Notes: a model not told the origin generated them from the letters alone. Shown: positions 1 to 9,767, counted from the stretch's first letter. The stretch is 64,000 nucleotides of DNA from JALZUV01 sp964654855 (GCA_964654855.1 CAZZJS010000002.1:186001-250000); one strand, 5' to 3'. A program made the numbers and translations.

Positions 1-199
1 GCGAAGTAGGAACGGGAGGTAACGTATTTTGTAGAATCGGCGTTAGAACCAATGAAACCGTCAAAGCCAAAGGCAAACGAATGCGCGGTGATACGTAATT
101 TTCACCAATTCCAGGCAAAAGCATCATACCGGCGCCAATTCGTACAAAAATAATTAAAAAGGCAAATAATTCAGCAACGAGGAAAGATTCTATCGTCAC
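1..199 (-). CDS. fliR: FliR, flagellar export gate protein (5'-end only)
   Basis: Membrane component of the flagellar type III export gate, working with FliP, FliQ and FlhB. Only the N-terminal 66 codons are present; the gene runs off the left edge. The start is a GTG at 199-197, two bases past the fliQ stop, and the reading begins with Thr-Ile-Glu-Ser followed by a hydrophobic segment ending in FVRIGAGMMLLPGIG. The next stretch (YVSPRIRLPLALTVSLVLTP) is typical of FliR N-termini. The fliQ-fliR order is the usual one in export-gate operons. The identification combines the visible sequence with that synteny. Confidence 0.85.
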   Translation of the reverse strand, partial: MTIESFLVAELFAFLIIFVRIGAGMMLLPGIGENYVSPRIRLPLALTVSLVLTPILQNTLPPVPTS

Positions 200-204
200 G
201 GGCG

Positions 205-495
205 TTATTGCTCTAGCTGGCGATCATATTGTCCCACTTGCGTCATCCGGTTGAACATACGCTCGGTAAAAGTATCAAGCGTGCTGACCATAAAGGGTAG
301 AAATACCATTAACCCTAGGAAAACAGCGATAATTTTAGGTACAAAAGTAAGTGTCATTTCCTGAATTTGGGTGAGTGCCTGAAAAAGTGCGATGATCAAA
401 CCAACGCCCATGGCAATCGTCATTACCGGTGCACCTGCTACTAGCAGCACCCACAGCGCATCTTTGGCAATATCAATAACTTCTATTTCAGTCAC
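205..495 (-). CDS. fliQ: FliQ, flagellar export gate protein
   Basis: Small inner-membrane subunit of the flagellar type III export gate. The 96-residue length is normal for the family. There are two hydrophobic hairpin segments, about residues 14-38 and 51-72, joined by the conserved FQALTQIQEMTLTFVPKI loop that typifies FliQ. The start reads as GTG (complement of bases 493-495), with no strong Shine-Dalgarno sequence. It is followed closely by fliR on the same strand. The gene diverges from the unrelated 630-codon gene at 564, with 68 bases between the two starts that could hold divergent promoters; I see no clear consensus there. Confidence 0.95.
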   Translation of the reverse strand: MTEIEVIDIAKDALWVLLVAGAPVMTIAMGVGLIIALFQALTQIQEMTLTFVPKIIAVFLGLMVFLPFMVSTLDTFTERMFNRMTQVGQYDRQLEQ

Positions 496-563
496 AAATT
501 AAAGGTACTAAATTTTACAACCTTCATCAATCGGTAACATTTGCCGTGTAAAATCAAAATTCT

Positions 564-2456
564 ATGAAAGATAAAGTAAAATATCCTTACTATTCTGTGC
601 CGCAAGTGGCGCGAGAAGAGCTCGAAGCTCGATTCTTCGAATGGTGGGAAGAACAAGATGATAGCTTTGTTCCGTATGACCTCCCCCAAAAAAATGAAGA
701 TGAAGACTTACTCATACTTAAAGAAGACCCGCTTGCTAACTTCACTTCCTCTCCTCGCACAGAAGCATTCGAGAACAAACTCGAAGAGTTACAAAAAGGT
801 CTAACATTTTATTTAAACAATGCAGATGATGTGCAGGAAAATTTAATTGAGCATAATGCAGAAGCTGCAAACCTTACAATGTTGGTCGAAGGTATTCTTG
901 TAACTTGTGATCAAAATAAAGAGCTAAAATCTTTTGAAGAAGCAAATATACTCGTCGCAAAAACAATGGGCTCCCTGTTAAATGACCCACTACCTAAAGA
1001 AATGGTAGCCGGTATCGCGCAAGAGATTTGGCCGTTTATCGAAAAAACTCAAAACGAACCAACTCGAGAAAACTCACGCGCTCTACGCGAAGAAATTGAA
1101 AGTCGTATTTTACATTTTCCTACCGGAGTTGAAAAGATTTCAGATGAGAGAATCTCATTATTCAGAGAATCTCGTCAAGCTCGAACCGATGCAGTAAACG
1201 ACTATTATACTTCTCTAACCAATTCACTGAATAAGCTTAGCCTAGGCGCACTAGAAAATTCAAATAACAAAACCAAGATCCTTGATAAGCAAAAGCTACA
1301 GTCTGCTATTAATATTCGTATTAAACAGCTTGAAAGCCTGCGCAAAGGTGTCATTAAAAAACTACCTAAGCAAGATCCATTGCTCACAGAAATAGGCATT
1401 CAAGATTTAACGGATAATTTTCGTAATATGCAAAGCAGTTCACATCCGCGGATCGCCCGTATCAAAGAAATGGGCCAAACCCTCCATCAAATGGTGAACA
1501 TCGCCCCTAACCCCTGTTACCGTAAAGATATCCCAGGTGTTAGAATTCGTGAAAGTGGTATCAAATCGTGGAAGAGAACCATTGCTAAACTTTTCAATCA
1601 GAAAAATGCCGATTGGAGTAAAATGACAGATTTAAGCCGAATTAACCCTGTGTTTTCCAGCGCCGAATCTATGTATTTTTATAATACAGCAATACATCAA
1701 TTGGCACCTAGATTAGGGTGGAAGCATACCAAAATAGACAAGAATACTCTTGGTGATAAAGGCCCACGTATGGTGGAAAGTGGAACGATAAATTGGGGCA
1801 TGTGCCTAGAACGAGCTGATAAAAAACTCTTCGCCGAAACAAAGCTAGATAGCCTCAGCATCTCACGCACAGAACCTGTTGGTCATGTTTTATATGAACT
1901 TGCGCGTGAAGTATTTAAAGGTGACCGTGAAGCAAGTGATCCCGATTTAGACGAACTTCAATTTCGTCAAACATTAAGCCAAAAAATTACCAGCAATATG
2001 GATATGCTACTGGTCAATAAGAACCTGATGGGCGAGGAGTTACAGAAAGAGCTAAAAACGATCAAAACTTTCGGGCACGAACTTGCAACTAACTCAAGCC
2101 TCAAAACTACTATTTACGAAAAAATTGTTGATACAGAAGCAATGATACGCTTTCAATCAATACGCGATAATGCATCACCTTCTATGGCTGCCATGTTCAC
2201 CAATCAATTTAATCAGCTTATTGAAAAACTGGATACGAAAATTGAAAAAAGCGACGAAACACTTAGAGCCACACGCGAACGCCAGAAAGAACGTCTTTTA
2301 AACTTATTCGAAAAATATGGCCCTAAACTCGGAAAGACAGAAGGAAAAGGGAATTTTACGCAATATGACTTAGACTTGGATGTCAAAATGTATGCTAATT
2401 TTAAAATGCACCGTGAAGAAACCATTAACACCAATAAAACCGCAAAGAGTAGATAA
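564..2456 (+). CDS. Uncharacterised 630-residue, mostly helical protein
   Basis: I do not recognise this family. The protein is long, hydrophilic and rich in Glu, Lys, Arg, Asn and Leu, with repeated helix-like stretches (roughly residues 60-280 and 450-600). It has no signal peptide, no transmembrane segment, only a few cysteines and no obvious nucleotide-binding or protease motif. The N-terminus is acidic and aromatic (EARFFEWWEEQDDSF). The C-terminal part contains a charged coiled-coil-like run around residues 545-590. The stop codon overlaps the ATG of the next gene by one base (TAATG), so the two are probably translationally coupled. A cytoplasmic structural or adaptor protein, or a secreted effector, are both possible. 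The call as a real gene rests on length and coupling. Confidence 0.75.
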   Translation: MKDKVKYPYYSVPQVAREELEARFFEWWEEQDDSFVPYDLPQKNEDEDLLILKEDPLANFTSSPRTEAFENKLEELQKGLTFYLNNADDVQENLIEHNAEAANLTMLVEGILVTCDQNKELKSFEEANILVAKTMGSLLNDPLPKEMVAGIAQEIWPFIEKTQNEPTRENSRALREEIESRILHFPTGVEKISDERISLFRESRQARTDAVNDYYTSLTNSLNKLSLGALENSNNKTKILDKQKLQSAINIRIKQLESLRKGVIKKLPKQDPLLTEIGIQDLTDNFRNMQSSSHPRIARIKEMGQTLHQMVNIAPNPCYRKDIPGVRIRESGIKSWKRTIAKLFNQKNADWSKMTDLSRINPVFSSAESMYFYNTAIHQLAPRLGWKHTKIDKNTLGDKGPRMVESGTINWGMCLERADKKLFAETKLDSLSISRTEPVGHVLYELAREVFKGDREASDPDLDELQFRQTLSQKITSNMDMLLVNKNLMGEELQKELKTIKTFGHELATNSSLKTTIYEKIVDTEAMIRFQSIRDNASPSMAAMFTNQFNQLIEKLDTKIEKSDETLRATRERQKERLLNLFEKYGPKLGKTEGKGNFTQYDLDLDVKMYANFKMHREETINTNKTAKSR

Positions 2457-2668
2457 TGAATACGTTAGAACGTCATTACGAATATTATGAATATGATGGC
2501 ATATTTCATCGAGTAACTTACAATCTCGAAACAGGAAAGCCTGAAAAGGCCGAGGGCTACTTCAAAGGCAACGGTTTTGCAGATGTTGAACTTTACCCAA
2601 TTATCCGTGAAGGCGAGTTCATAACCGAAAAAGACTTTAAAGCCGCAGTCGTGGCTGAACGACGTTAA
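2456..2668 (+). CDS. Small uncharacterised protein coupled to the 630-residue gene
   Basis: Encodes 70 residues, starting on an ATG that shares its A with the upstream stop codon. The sequence is soluble-looking, Tyr/Glu-rich at the N-terminus (HYEYYEYDG) with alternating polar/hydrophobic stretches that suggest a small beta-rich fold ending in a short helix. There are no membrane segments or metal motifs. Tight coupling to the upstream gene suggests the two products act together, for example as partner or chaperone. No family is recognised. Confidence 0.6.
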   Translation: MNTLERHYEYYEYDGIFHRVTYNLETGKPEKAEGYFKGNGFADVELYPIIREGEFITEKDFKAAVVAERR

Positions 2669-2731
2669 AATAGCACTTATTTATATTACAAATTAACCTA
2701 GCCTTAACTTTGTCCCTACTAGAGTAAGATT

Positions 2732-3418
2732 ATGCGCAAAGGTTTTACATTACTCGAACTCTCTATTGTACTAACCATTATTGGCTTAGTTATTGGTGGT
2801 ATCAGCGTTGGAAAGGATATGATCCGTAACGCTGAACTACAATCAGTAATCACTGAAATCGAATCTTACAGAACTGCTGTAGAAACCTTCCAATCTAAAT
2901 ATCAATCGCTTCCCGGTGATATGCCAGATGCACAAAATTTTTGGAGCAACTGTATTGATAATGGCGGAAACACCTGCAACGGAGATGGTGACGGAATTAT
3001 TGAAAATACTGGCAGTGAACGTGTTCGATTTTGGCAACATTTATCGCTTGGGGAGCTCATTGATGGCACCTATACAGGCGCACAAGTATTTACCTCAAAT
3101 ACAGACTATTTTCCTTTGCTCTTCAATGACTTTTTGTTAGTCCAATACACAACTAATTATGCTGATAAAACAGATACTATCGTTACGGTCGATAGGCATA
3201 TGTTTCTTCAGGGTTTTGACGAGACTAGTTTTGATGAAATCACCTTCGCGCAATTAGATGAGAAATATGATGATGGCCTACCGGAATCTGGCTTTATACG
3301 CATGACACTTAATGATGGGAGTGGCTCTGGTTGCCTTACCAACAACTCTCCCGCAAATTATGATCTATCTGATACAGGTGACATGAATGAATGTATGCCC
3401 AGCTTCTTGTTTGACTAA
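2732..3418 (+). CDS. Type IV prepilin / type II pseudopilin-like protein
   Basis: A 228-residue protein with a class III (prepilin peptidase) signal: short basic leader MRKG followed by FTLLELSIVLTIIGLVIGG, giving cleavage before Phe and the conserved Glu at mature position 5. The hydrophobic helix continues to about residue 35. The exported domain has the YQSLPGDMPDA motif common to GspG-like pseudopilins and an Asp/Gly-rich NGDGDG run resembling a calcium-binding loop. It has several cysteines, including a pair near the C-terminus. No other pilus gene adjoins it. The stop overlaps the carB stop on the other strand (shared CTAA). It could be a minor pilin for the platform encoded at 47-54 kb, which is inference. 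Confidence 0.88.
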   Translation: MRKGFTLLELSIVLTIIGLVIGGISVGKDMIRNAELQSVITEIESYRTAVETFQSKYQSLPGDMPDAQNFWSNCIDNGGNTCNGDGDGIIENTGSERVRFWQHLSLGELIDGTYTGAQVFTSNTDYFPLLFNDFLLVQYTTNYADKTDTIVTVDRHMFLQGFDETSFDEITFAQLDEKYDDGLPESGFIRMTLNDGSGSGCLTNNSPANYDLSDTGDMNECMPSFLFD

Positions 3419-6400
3419 AAATAGGCCTGTAAAGGCTTCACTTTAAGACCGCCTTTTTGCTGCGCAGCTTCAATCGCTTCAACAATCGCATGAGAACCTG
3501 ACACGGTCGTACTATAAGGAATTTTTCGCATCAGTGCCGTACGGCGAATGCTAAAACTATCTTTGATAGATTGTGCACCTTCCGTCGTATTAAGCACGAG
3601 TGATATCTCATCATTAATCATACGATCAACAATATGCGGTCGGCCTTGTAGCACTTTATTCACTTCGCGCACCTGAGTCAGGCCATATTCTTGCAAGAAC
3701 TTCGCAGTACCGCCTGTGGCAACCACCTCAAAGCCCAAAACCATGAGCTTTTCCACCGCAGGCGCAATCGCCTGCTTATCTGATTCTTTAACCGAAACAA
3801 AGACAGTGCCTGAAAGCGGTAACGGTAAATTCGCCGCTAAATGCGCTTTCGCACGAGACTCCGCGAAACTCATATCTAAGCCCATCGTCTCACCGGTTGA
3901 GCGCATTTCAGGTCCCAAAATCACATCGACACCTGGGAAGCGAGCGAATGGGAACACAGCCTCTTTTACCGCTGAATGTTTAATAGTTTTCAGCACATCA
4001 TCCGACGTATCAAGATCGAAATCAGAAAGACGCTCACCGACCATCAAACGGGAAGCGATTTTCGCAACGGGTATACCGGTTGCTTTCGCAATGAATGGCA
4101 CAGTACGGCTCGCACGTGGATTCACCTCAAGAATGTAAATTTCGCCATCTTGAATAGCAAATTGTACATTCATCAATCCAATCACATTCAATGCCTTGGC
4201 AAGTGCAATGGTTTGTTCGCGCACTTCTTGAAGAATCTCATCGCTGAGGCTATGTGGCGGCAGTGAACAGGTCGAATCACCGGAGTGAATTCCAGCTTCT
4301 TCAATATGCTCTAAAATACCCGCAATATAGACATTCTTGCCATCGCATAACGCATCCACATCTAGTTCCGTGGCATTATTGAGGTAGGTATCCAACAATA
4401 TTGGCCCTTCGCCGAACATATTAGCAATGCTGCTCACATATTCTTTCAACGCTTCTGGCGTATGGATAATTTGCATCGCACGACCACCCAATACATAAGA
4501 TGGGCGAACCACTAGCGGATATCCCAAAACGGCAGCTTGCTCTAATGCTTCTTCGTGATTATGGCAAATTTGGTTAGGTGGTTGCCGCAGGCCGATTGAG
4601 AAGAGAAGCTTTTGAAAACGCTCACGATCTTCGGCTAAATCGATTGAATCGGGCGAAGTACCGATGATTGGAATCCCCTCGCGCTCTAATGCGCCAGCTA
4701 GCTTCAACGGTGTTTGCCCACCAAACTGAACAATCACGCCTTGTAAGTAGCCTTTTTCTTGCTCACCTTTGATAACAGCAATCACATCTTCTTCGGTCAA
4801 CGGCTCAAAATAGAGGCGATCGGATGTGTCATAATCGGTAGAAACGGTTTCCGGATTACAGTTGATCATGATCGTTTCTAATCCAGCTTCACGTAACGCA
4901 TATGATGCATGAACACAGCAATAATCAAACTCGATTCCTTGACCAATACGGTTAGGGCCACCGCCCAAAATCACGACTTTATTTTTATCGGAAACATCGG
5001 CCTCATTTTCAGCCGGATTCACCCCATCGCCTTCATAAGTGGAATACATATAAGGCGTAAGAGCTTCAAACTCTGCCGCGCAGGTATCAATACGTTTATA
5101 AACCGGCTTTACTCCTAGTTTTTCTCGTAGGGCAGTCACTTCTGGTGTGATTTTGCCGGCAAGAGCAGCCAAGCGTTCATCTGAGAAACCAAGCTTCTTC
5201 AGCTCAATTAGCTTTGTCGCATCAAGCGGGAAGCCATCTTGCCTCACTTGTTTTTCTGCATCAGTAATGCGCTGCATTTGACGAAGGAACCATCTATCAA
5301 TTTTTGTAATACTATAGATTTCTTCTATTGCCATGCCTAGGCGCAATGCTTGCCCCACTTGCAACAAACGTTCTGGCGTTGGCTTGGCAATCGCTTCGCG
5401 GAAAGCATCGAGCGGTTCAGCATCAATATCAGCATCCAGCTTCACTTCATCCATGCCATGCAAGCCCGTCTCAAGCGAGCGATACGCTTTTTGCAGCGAC
5501 TCAGGGAAGTTACGGCCAATGGCCATCGCCTCACCCACAGAATGCATCGCCGTGTTTAGAATCGGTGATGCACCAGCAAATTTCTCAAACGCAAAACGCG
5601 GGATTTTCGTCACGACATAATCAATCGTCGGCTCAAAAGCAGCAGGTGTCGCCTGCGTGATATCATTGGTGATTTCATCAAGCGTGTAACCTACCGCTAG
5701 TTTCGCTGCCACTTTCGCAATCGGAAAACCCGTCGCTTTGGAAGCCAAAGCAGATGAACGTGACACACGCGGGTTCATCTCAATCACTACCATACGACCT
5801 GTTTCAGGTTTAATGGCGAATTGCACATTTGAACCACCTGTTTCAACACCAATTTCACGCAATACTGCCAAGCTAGCATTACGCATGATTTGATATTCTT
5901 TATCGGTCAAAGTAAGAGCCGGAGCGACGGTGATAGAATCACCCGTATGCACCCCCATCGGATCAATATTCTCGATCGAACAAACGATAATACAGTTATC
6001 GACCTTATCGCGAACCACTTCCATTTCATATTCTTTCCAACCAAGGAGCGACTCATCAATGAGCACTTCAGTGGTAGGGGAAGCATCTAAGCCGCTACTT
6101 ACAATCGCATCATATTCTTCTTTATTATAGGCAATACCACCGCCTGTTCCGCCCATCGTAAAGCTTGGACGAATAATGGCTGGCAAACCGATACGTTCCA
6201 GATGCTGCTGCGCCTCTTCTAACGAGTGCACCACTGCATGACGCGGAGTTTCGAGGCCAATCGCCTCCATCGCTTTATTAAAACGTTGACGGTTTTCCGC
6301 CTTATCAATCGCATCGAGTTTCGCACCAATCAACTCAACATTATATTTCTCCAACACACCCGCTTCGGAAAGTTGAATCGCACAGTTAAGCGCTGTTTGC

Positions 6401-6675
6401 CCCCCCATGGTCGGCAAAAGTGCATCAGGCTTTTCGGCGGCAATCACTTTCTCTACCATTTCCGGATTGATCGGCTCAATATACGTAGCATCAGCCAGAT
6501 CAGGGTCGGTCATGATCGTCGCTGGATTAGAATTTACCAGAATAACGCGATACCCTTCTTCACGCAGGGTCTTTACCGCTTGCGTACCGGAATAATCAAA
6601 CTCACATGCTTGACCAATAATGATAGGGCCTGCGCCAATAATCAAAATGGATTTTATATCGTCTCTACGCGGCAT
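3415..6675 (-). CDS. carB: Carbamoyl-phosphate synthase large subunit
   Basis: Makes carbamoyl phosphate from bicarbonate, ATP and glutamine-derived ammonia, feeding pyrimidine and arginine synthesis. At 1086 residues it is full length. It shows two homologous ATP-grasp halves: an N-terminal carboxyphosphate half (starting IKSILIIGAGPIIIGQACEFDYSG) and a second half starting near residue 567 (KVVILGGGPNRIGQGIEFDY). A C-terminal allosteric MGS-like domain begins near residue 945. The glycine-rich MGGTGGGIAY loop and the NPRVSRSSALASKATG and NPRASRTVPF signatures are intact. The start overlaps the end of carA by 11 bases, consistent with a carAB operon. Confidence 0.98.
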   Translation of the reverse strand: MPRRDDIKSILIIGAGPIIIGQACEFDYSGTQAVKTLREEGYRVILVNSNPATIMTDPDLADATYIEPINPEMVEKVIAAEKPDALLPTMGGQTALNCAIQLSEAGVLEKYNVELIGAKLDAIDKAENRQRFNKAMEAIGLETPRHAVVHSLEEAQQHLERIGLPAIIRPSFTMGGTGGGIAYNKEEYDAIVSSGLDASPTTEVLIDESLLGWKEYEMEVVRDKVDNCIIVCSIENIDPMGVHTGDSITVAPALTLTDKEYQIMRNASLAVLREIGVETGGSNVQFAIKPETGRMVVIEMNPRVSRSSALASKATGFPIAKVAAKLAVGYTLDEITNDITQATPAAFEPTIDYVVTKIPRFAFEKFAGASPILNTAMHSVGEAMAIGRNFPESLQKAYRSLETGLHGMDEVKLDADIDAEPLDAFREAIAKPTPERLLQVGQALRLGMAIEEIYSITKIDRWFLRQMQRITDAEKQVRQDGFPLDATKLIELKKLGFSDERLAALAGKITPEVTALREKLGVKPVYKRIDTCAAEFEALTPYMYSTYEGDGVNPAENEADVSDKNKVVILGGGPNRIGQGIEFDYCCVHASYALREAGLETIMINCNPETVSTDYDTSDRLYFEPLTEEDVIAVIKGEQEKGYLQGVIVQFGGQTPLKLAGALEREGIPIIGTSPDSIDLAEDRERFQKLLFSIGLRQPPNQICHNHEEALEQAAVLGYPLVVRPSYVLGGRAMQIIHTPEALKEYVSSIANMFGEGPILLDTYLNNATELDVDALCDGKNVYIAGILEHIEEAGIHSGDSTCSLPPHSLSDEILQEVREQTIALAKALNVIGLMNVQFAIQDGEIYILEVNPRASRTVPFIAKATGIPVAKIASRLMVGERLSDFDLDTSDDVLKTIKHSAVKEAVFPFARFPGVDVILGPEMRSTGETMGLDMSFAESRAKAHLAANLPLPLSGTVFVSVKESDKQAIAPAVEKLMVLGFEVVATGGTAKFLQEYGLTQVREVNKVLQGRPHIVDRMINDEISLVLNTTEGAQSIKDSFSIRRTALMRKIPYSTTVSGSHAIVEAIEAAQQKGGLKVKPLQAYF

Positions 6676-7831
6676 GTTCTCTCATCATTTTAGTAAATTC
6701 ATCAAATAAGTAGCGACTATCATGGGGACCAGGTGAGGATTCTGGGTGATATTGCACACTGAAAATTGGCTTTTCTTTATGCGCTAAACCCTCAATCGTT
6801 CCATCAAATAATGAACGATGTGTGACTTCGACATCCTTTGGCACACTGCCCGGTTTCACCACAAAACCATGATTCTGGCTGGTAATTTCAACCGTACCTT
6901 CTTGTAAATTTTTCACTGGGTGGTTAGCACCACGATGCCCTTGATGCATCTTCTCAGTCTCAGCACCCAAGGCCAAAGCCAATAGCTGGTGGCCTAAGCA
7001 AATACCAAAAATCGGCAAGCCTTCTTCGATCAACTCTTTTAATACAGGGATCGCAATTTCACCTGTTGCTGCAGGATCGGCCGGACCGTTTGACAGAAAA
7101 ACGCCATCAGGCTTCAACCCCATAATATCCTTAGCTGTGTGGCTCGCTGGAACAATCGTTACACGACATCCTGCTTCTACCAATGAGCGAGCGATATTTA
7201 GCTTTTGCCCATAATCAATCGCCACCACATGCAGGCCATTATCATTCGCTTCATCACGATGACCTTCTTCCAAACTCCAACGCGCTTGTTTCCAAACTTT
7301 TGAACTACTGATACTTACTTCACTCGCCAAATCCATTCCAACAAGTGATGGATGCTCAGCTAGTTTCGCCTGCATTTCTTCCAGCGGGAATTCCTCGCCT
7401 TCCTCACCATACCAGATGAGTACATTCTGCGAACCTTTATGGCGGATATGACGCGTCAACGCACGCGTATCAATTCCGGCGATGCCCGTCATCTCATGAC
7501 GCTTAAGCCATAATGTGAAAGGCTCTTCACTGCGGAAGTTTGAAGGCTCGGTTGGCTTTTCTCGCAAAATAAGGCCGCGGCAAGCAGGTTCGATTGATTC
7601 AATATCTTCTGAGGTGGTACCCGTATTCCCAATATGTGGCATGGTGAAGGTAATGATTTGCCCCGCATAAGAAAGATCGGTCATCACTTCTTGATAGCCG
7701 GTCATTCCAGTATTAAAGCAGACTTCACCCACGACTGAACCGTGAGAACCAACACCATATCCAAAAAAGAGAGAGCCATCCGCAAGAAGTAGTGCGGCGG
7801 TACAGGTATCCGGCATCTTTGTGTCGGTCAT
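6665..7831 (-). CDS. carA: Carbamoyl-phosphate synthase small subunit
   Basis: Glutaminase subunit that passes ammonia to CarB. The 388-residue protein has the CarA-specific N-terminal domain (FNTGMTGYQEVMTDLSYAGQ) and a C-terminal class I glutamine amidotransferase domain with the nucleophile elbow FGICLGHQ and the catalytic QYHPE motif. The ATG is preceded by ACGGAG seven bases upstream on the minus strand, a good ribosome site. It diverges from ddl across 108 bases. I found no ARG box, PurR-like operator or leader peptide in that gap by eye. Confidence 0.98.
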   Translation of the reverse strand: MTDTKMPDTCTAALLLADGSLFFGYGVGSHGSVVGEVCFNTGMTGYQEVMTDLSYAGQIITFTMPHIGNTGTTSEDIESIEPACRGLILREKPTEPSNFRSEEPFTLWLKRHEMTGIAGIDTRALTRHIRHKGSQNVLIWYGEEGEEFPLEEMQAKLAEHPSLVGMDLASEVSISSSKVWKQARWSLEEGHRDEANDNGLHVVAIDYGQKLNIARSLVEAGCRVTIVPASHTAKDIMGLKPDGVFLSNGPADPAATGEIAIPVLKELIEEGLPIFGICLGHQLLALALGAETEKMHQGHRGANHPVKNLQEGTVEITSQNHGFVVKPGSVPKDVEVTHRSLFDGTIEGLAHKEKPIFSVQYHPESSPGPHDSRYLFDEFTKMMREHAA

Positions 7832-7939
7832 TTTAGCTCCGTAATTTTCGGGAAACTATGCTAACCAAACGCACTGGTCAAGCAGCTTTGGAAAAAAAAT
7901 TCATAGCCTCTCGCTACTCGGCAGGTTAACAATAGAGCC

Positions 7940-8953
7940 ATGAAGAAATTTAAACATATTGCCGTACTGTATGGTGGCTGGTCAGCAGAGCGCGATGTAT
8001 CGCTCAGTTCCGGTGAAGCCGTTGCTAAAGCACTAGATGAACGCGGCTATCAAGTTAGCCTTGTAGATGCGACAGAGAACCTTGCGGCCGATCTGCTAAA
8101 ATTAAAACCAGATGCAGTATTTAACGCCCTACATGGTCGTTGGGGTGAAGATGGCTGCGTACAGGGTTTACTTGAAATGCTGCGCATTCCTTATACGCAT
8201 TCGGGCGTACTTGCTTCCTCTACCGCTATGCATAAACCCATTGCGAAAGAAATTTTTGAAAGCCACGGATTGCAATGCCCTACGGGAGGTATTTATACGA
8301 AAGAACAAATCCTCGCCAATGAGCCCATGGCACGCCCCTTTGTGGTCAAGCCAATCAATGAAGGCTCCAGCGTGGGTGTCGAAATTTGTTTTGAAAACGA
8401 TAACAAACATTACACTCACCAGAACTGGCCCTTTGGCGAAGAAGTACTAATCGAACCTTATATTCCCGGTCGTGAAATTCAGGTCGCCGTGTTAGATGGA
8501 AAAGCACTCGGTGCTATTGAAATTTGTCCGCAAGCTGGCTTTTACGATTACGAAGCAAAATATACCGATGGTAAGGCAGAGCACTTAATGCCTGCGCCGA
8601 TTGAGCCAGAAACTTATGCTGAAGTTTGTGCATTGGCCGAGCAAGCACATAACGCGCTGGGTTGCCGTGGCCTCACTCGTAGCGATTTTCGTTATGATGA
8701 TACTAATAATCGTATTTATGAGGCTGGGCAAAGTCGATTTTATCTGCTAGAAATAAATACACAGCCGGGTATGACTCCTTTGTCGCTTGCACCGGAGATT
8801 GCCGCTCATGGTGGTATTAGCTTCGCTGATTTAGTGGAGCGTTTGGTGCAAACTGCTACCTTGGATAATGCCGAAGCGGTCGAGAACAATAATAAAAAAC
8901 AAGACGCCATACATGGGGAAAAAGAAACCATCAACACGAGCGGGGCAGTATAA
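7940..8953 (+). CDS. ddl: D-alanine--D-alanine ligase
   Basis: ATP-dependent ligase that makes the D-Ala-D-Ala dipeptide of peptidoglycan. The 337-residue ATP-grasp protein starts HIAVLYGGWSAERDVSLSSG and contains FNALHGRWGEDGCVQG, the VVKPINEGSSVGV lysine-bearing strand and the metal-binding EINTQPGMTPLSL motif near the C-terminus. The last 30 or so residues are low complexity and overlap ftsQ in another frame. It is the first gene of a ddl-ftsQ-ftsA group, a remnant of the division and cell-wall cluster; murB and murC are not upstream, where carA lies instead. Confidence 0.97.
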   Translation: MKKFKHIAVLYGGWSAERDVSLSSGEAVAKALDERGYQVSLVDATENLAADLLKLKPDAVFNALHGRWGEDGCVQGLLEMLRIPYTHSGVLASSTAMHKPIAKEIFESHGLQCPTGGIYTKEQILANEPMARPFVVKPINEGSSVGVEICFENDNKHYTHQNWPFGEEVLIEPYIPGREIQVAVLDGKALGAIEICPQAGFYDYEAKYTDGKAEHLMPAPIEPETYAEVCALAEQAHNALGCRGLTRSDFRYDDTNNRIYEAGQSRFYLLEINTQPGMTPLSLAPEIAAHGGISFADLVERLVQTATLDNAEAVENNNKKQDAIHGEKETINTSGAV

Positions 8954-9767
8954 ACAAGCTTCGCGTCAACGTGCCAGCCGCAAGCGCCGTAAGGAGCTAA
9001 GTCGCAGCGCGAAATTCGTCGCCTATGGTAGCGCCGGATGCATGGTATTGATCGTTCTGGGTTGGGTCTTTATGAGCGGCACCGCTACTTTATGGAAAAA
9101 CCAAATTACTGATGGGTTCTACAACCAAACTGGTAAAGCTGGATTTGAACTAACCAACGTGTATCTGTCCGGCCATACTCGTTTAAGCAAACAAGCCATC
9201 TTACATCATAGCCAACTCGCTTACGGCCAACCGATTCTCGATATCTCACTGCCAGCATTACGGGAACGTTTAGAGTCACTACCGCAAGTGCGGCGCGTTC
9301 AGATCAATCGTCAATTACCAAATGATCTACATATCCATATTCAAGAGCGCTATCCGGTCGCACTATGGCAAAAGGGCGAAGCATTGCATCTGGTAGATGA
9401 TGAAGGTGTGTTGATGGGCGATGGCGATCCGATTAAGCATAATCGATTACCACTATTGGTTGGCTCTCATGCCCCTAAGAACTTACATAAACTTATGGCA
9501 CTACTCGATGAGAACCCTCATTTAAAACAGCAATTTGATTCCGCTGTTTTTGTGAGCAACCGCCGCTGGAACTTGTGGCTGACTAATGGCATTGAGGTAA
9601 AATTACCAGAAGAGAATGCCGCGGCTGCCCTCGCCCAGTTAGAAAACCTACATAGCACTCAACCACTCAAAGGTAGTGATATTAGCAGTATTGATTTGCG
9701 CGTGCCGGAGCGCATGTTTATCCGTCCAAAAGTCAAACTCGTTCAACAGGCTGCACAACAACTATGA
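8913..9767 (+). CDS. ftsQ: Cell division protein FtsQ
   Basis: Bitopic divisome protein linking early and late division factors. The protein has a strongly basic cytoplasmic N-terminus, one transmembrane helix (SAGCMVLIVLGWVFMSG), a POTRA domain (FELTNVYLSGHTRLSKQAIL onward) and the beta domain (QLPNDLHIHIQERYPVALWQ). I chose the ATG at 8913 (284 residues), which overlaps ddl by 41 bases. An in-frame ATG at 8868 would add 15 residues; neither has a strong ribosome site. The stop overlaps the ftsA start as ATGA, implying coupled translation. Confidence 0.92.
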   Translation: MGKKKPSTRAGQYKQASRQRASRKRRKELSRSAKFVAYGSAGCMVLIVLGWVFMSGTATLWKNQITDGFYNQTGKAGFELTNVYLSGHTRLSKQAILHHSQLAYGQPILDISLPALRERLESLPQVRRVQINRQLPNDLHIHIQERYPVALWQKGEALHLVDDEGVLMGDGDPIKHNRLPLLVGSHAPKNLHKLMALLDENPHLKQQFDSAVFVSNRRWNLWLTNGIEVKLPEENAAAALAQLENLHSTQPLKGSDISSIDLRVPERMFIRPKVKLVQQAAQQL

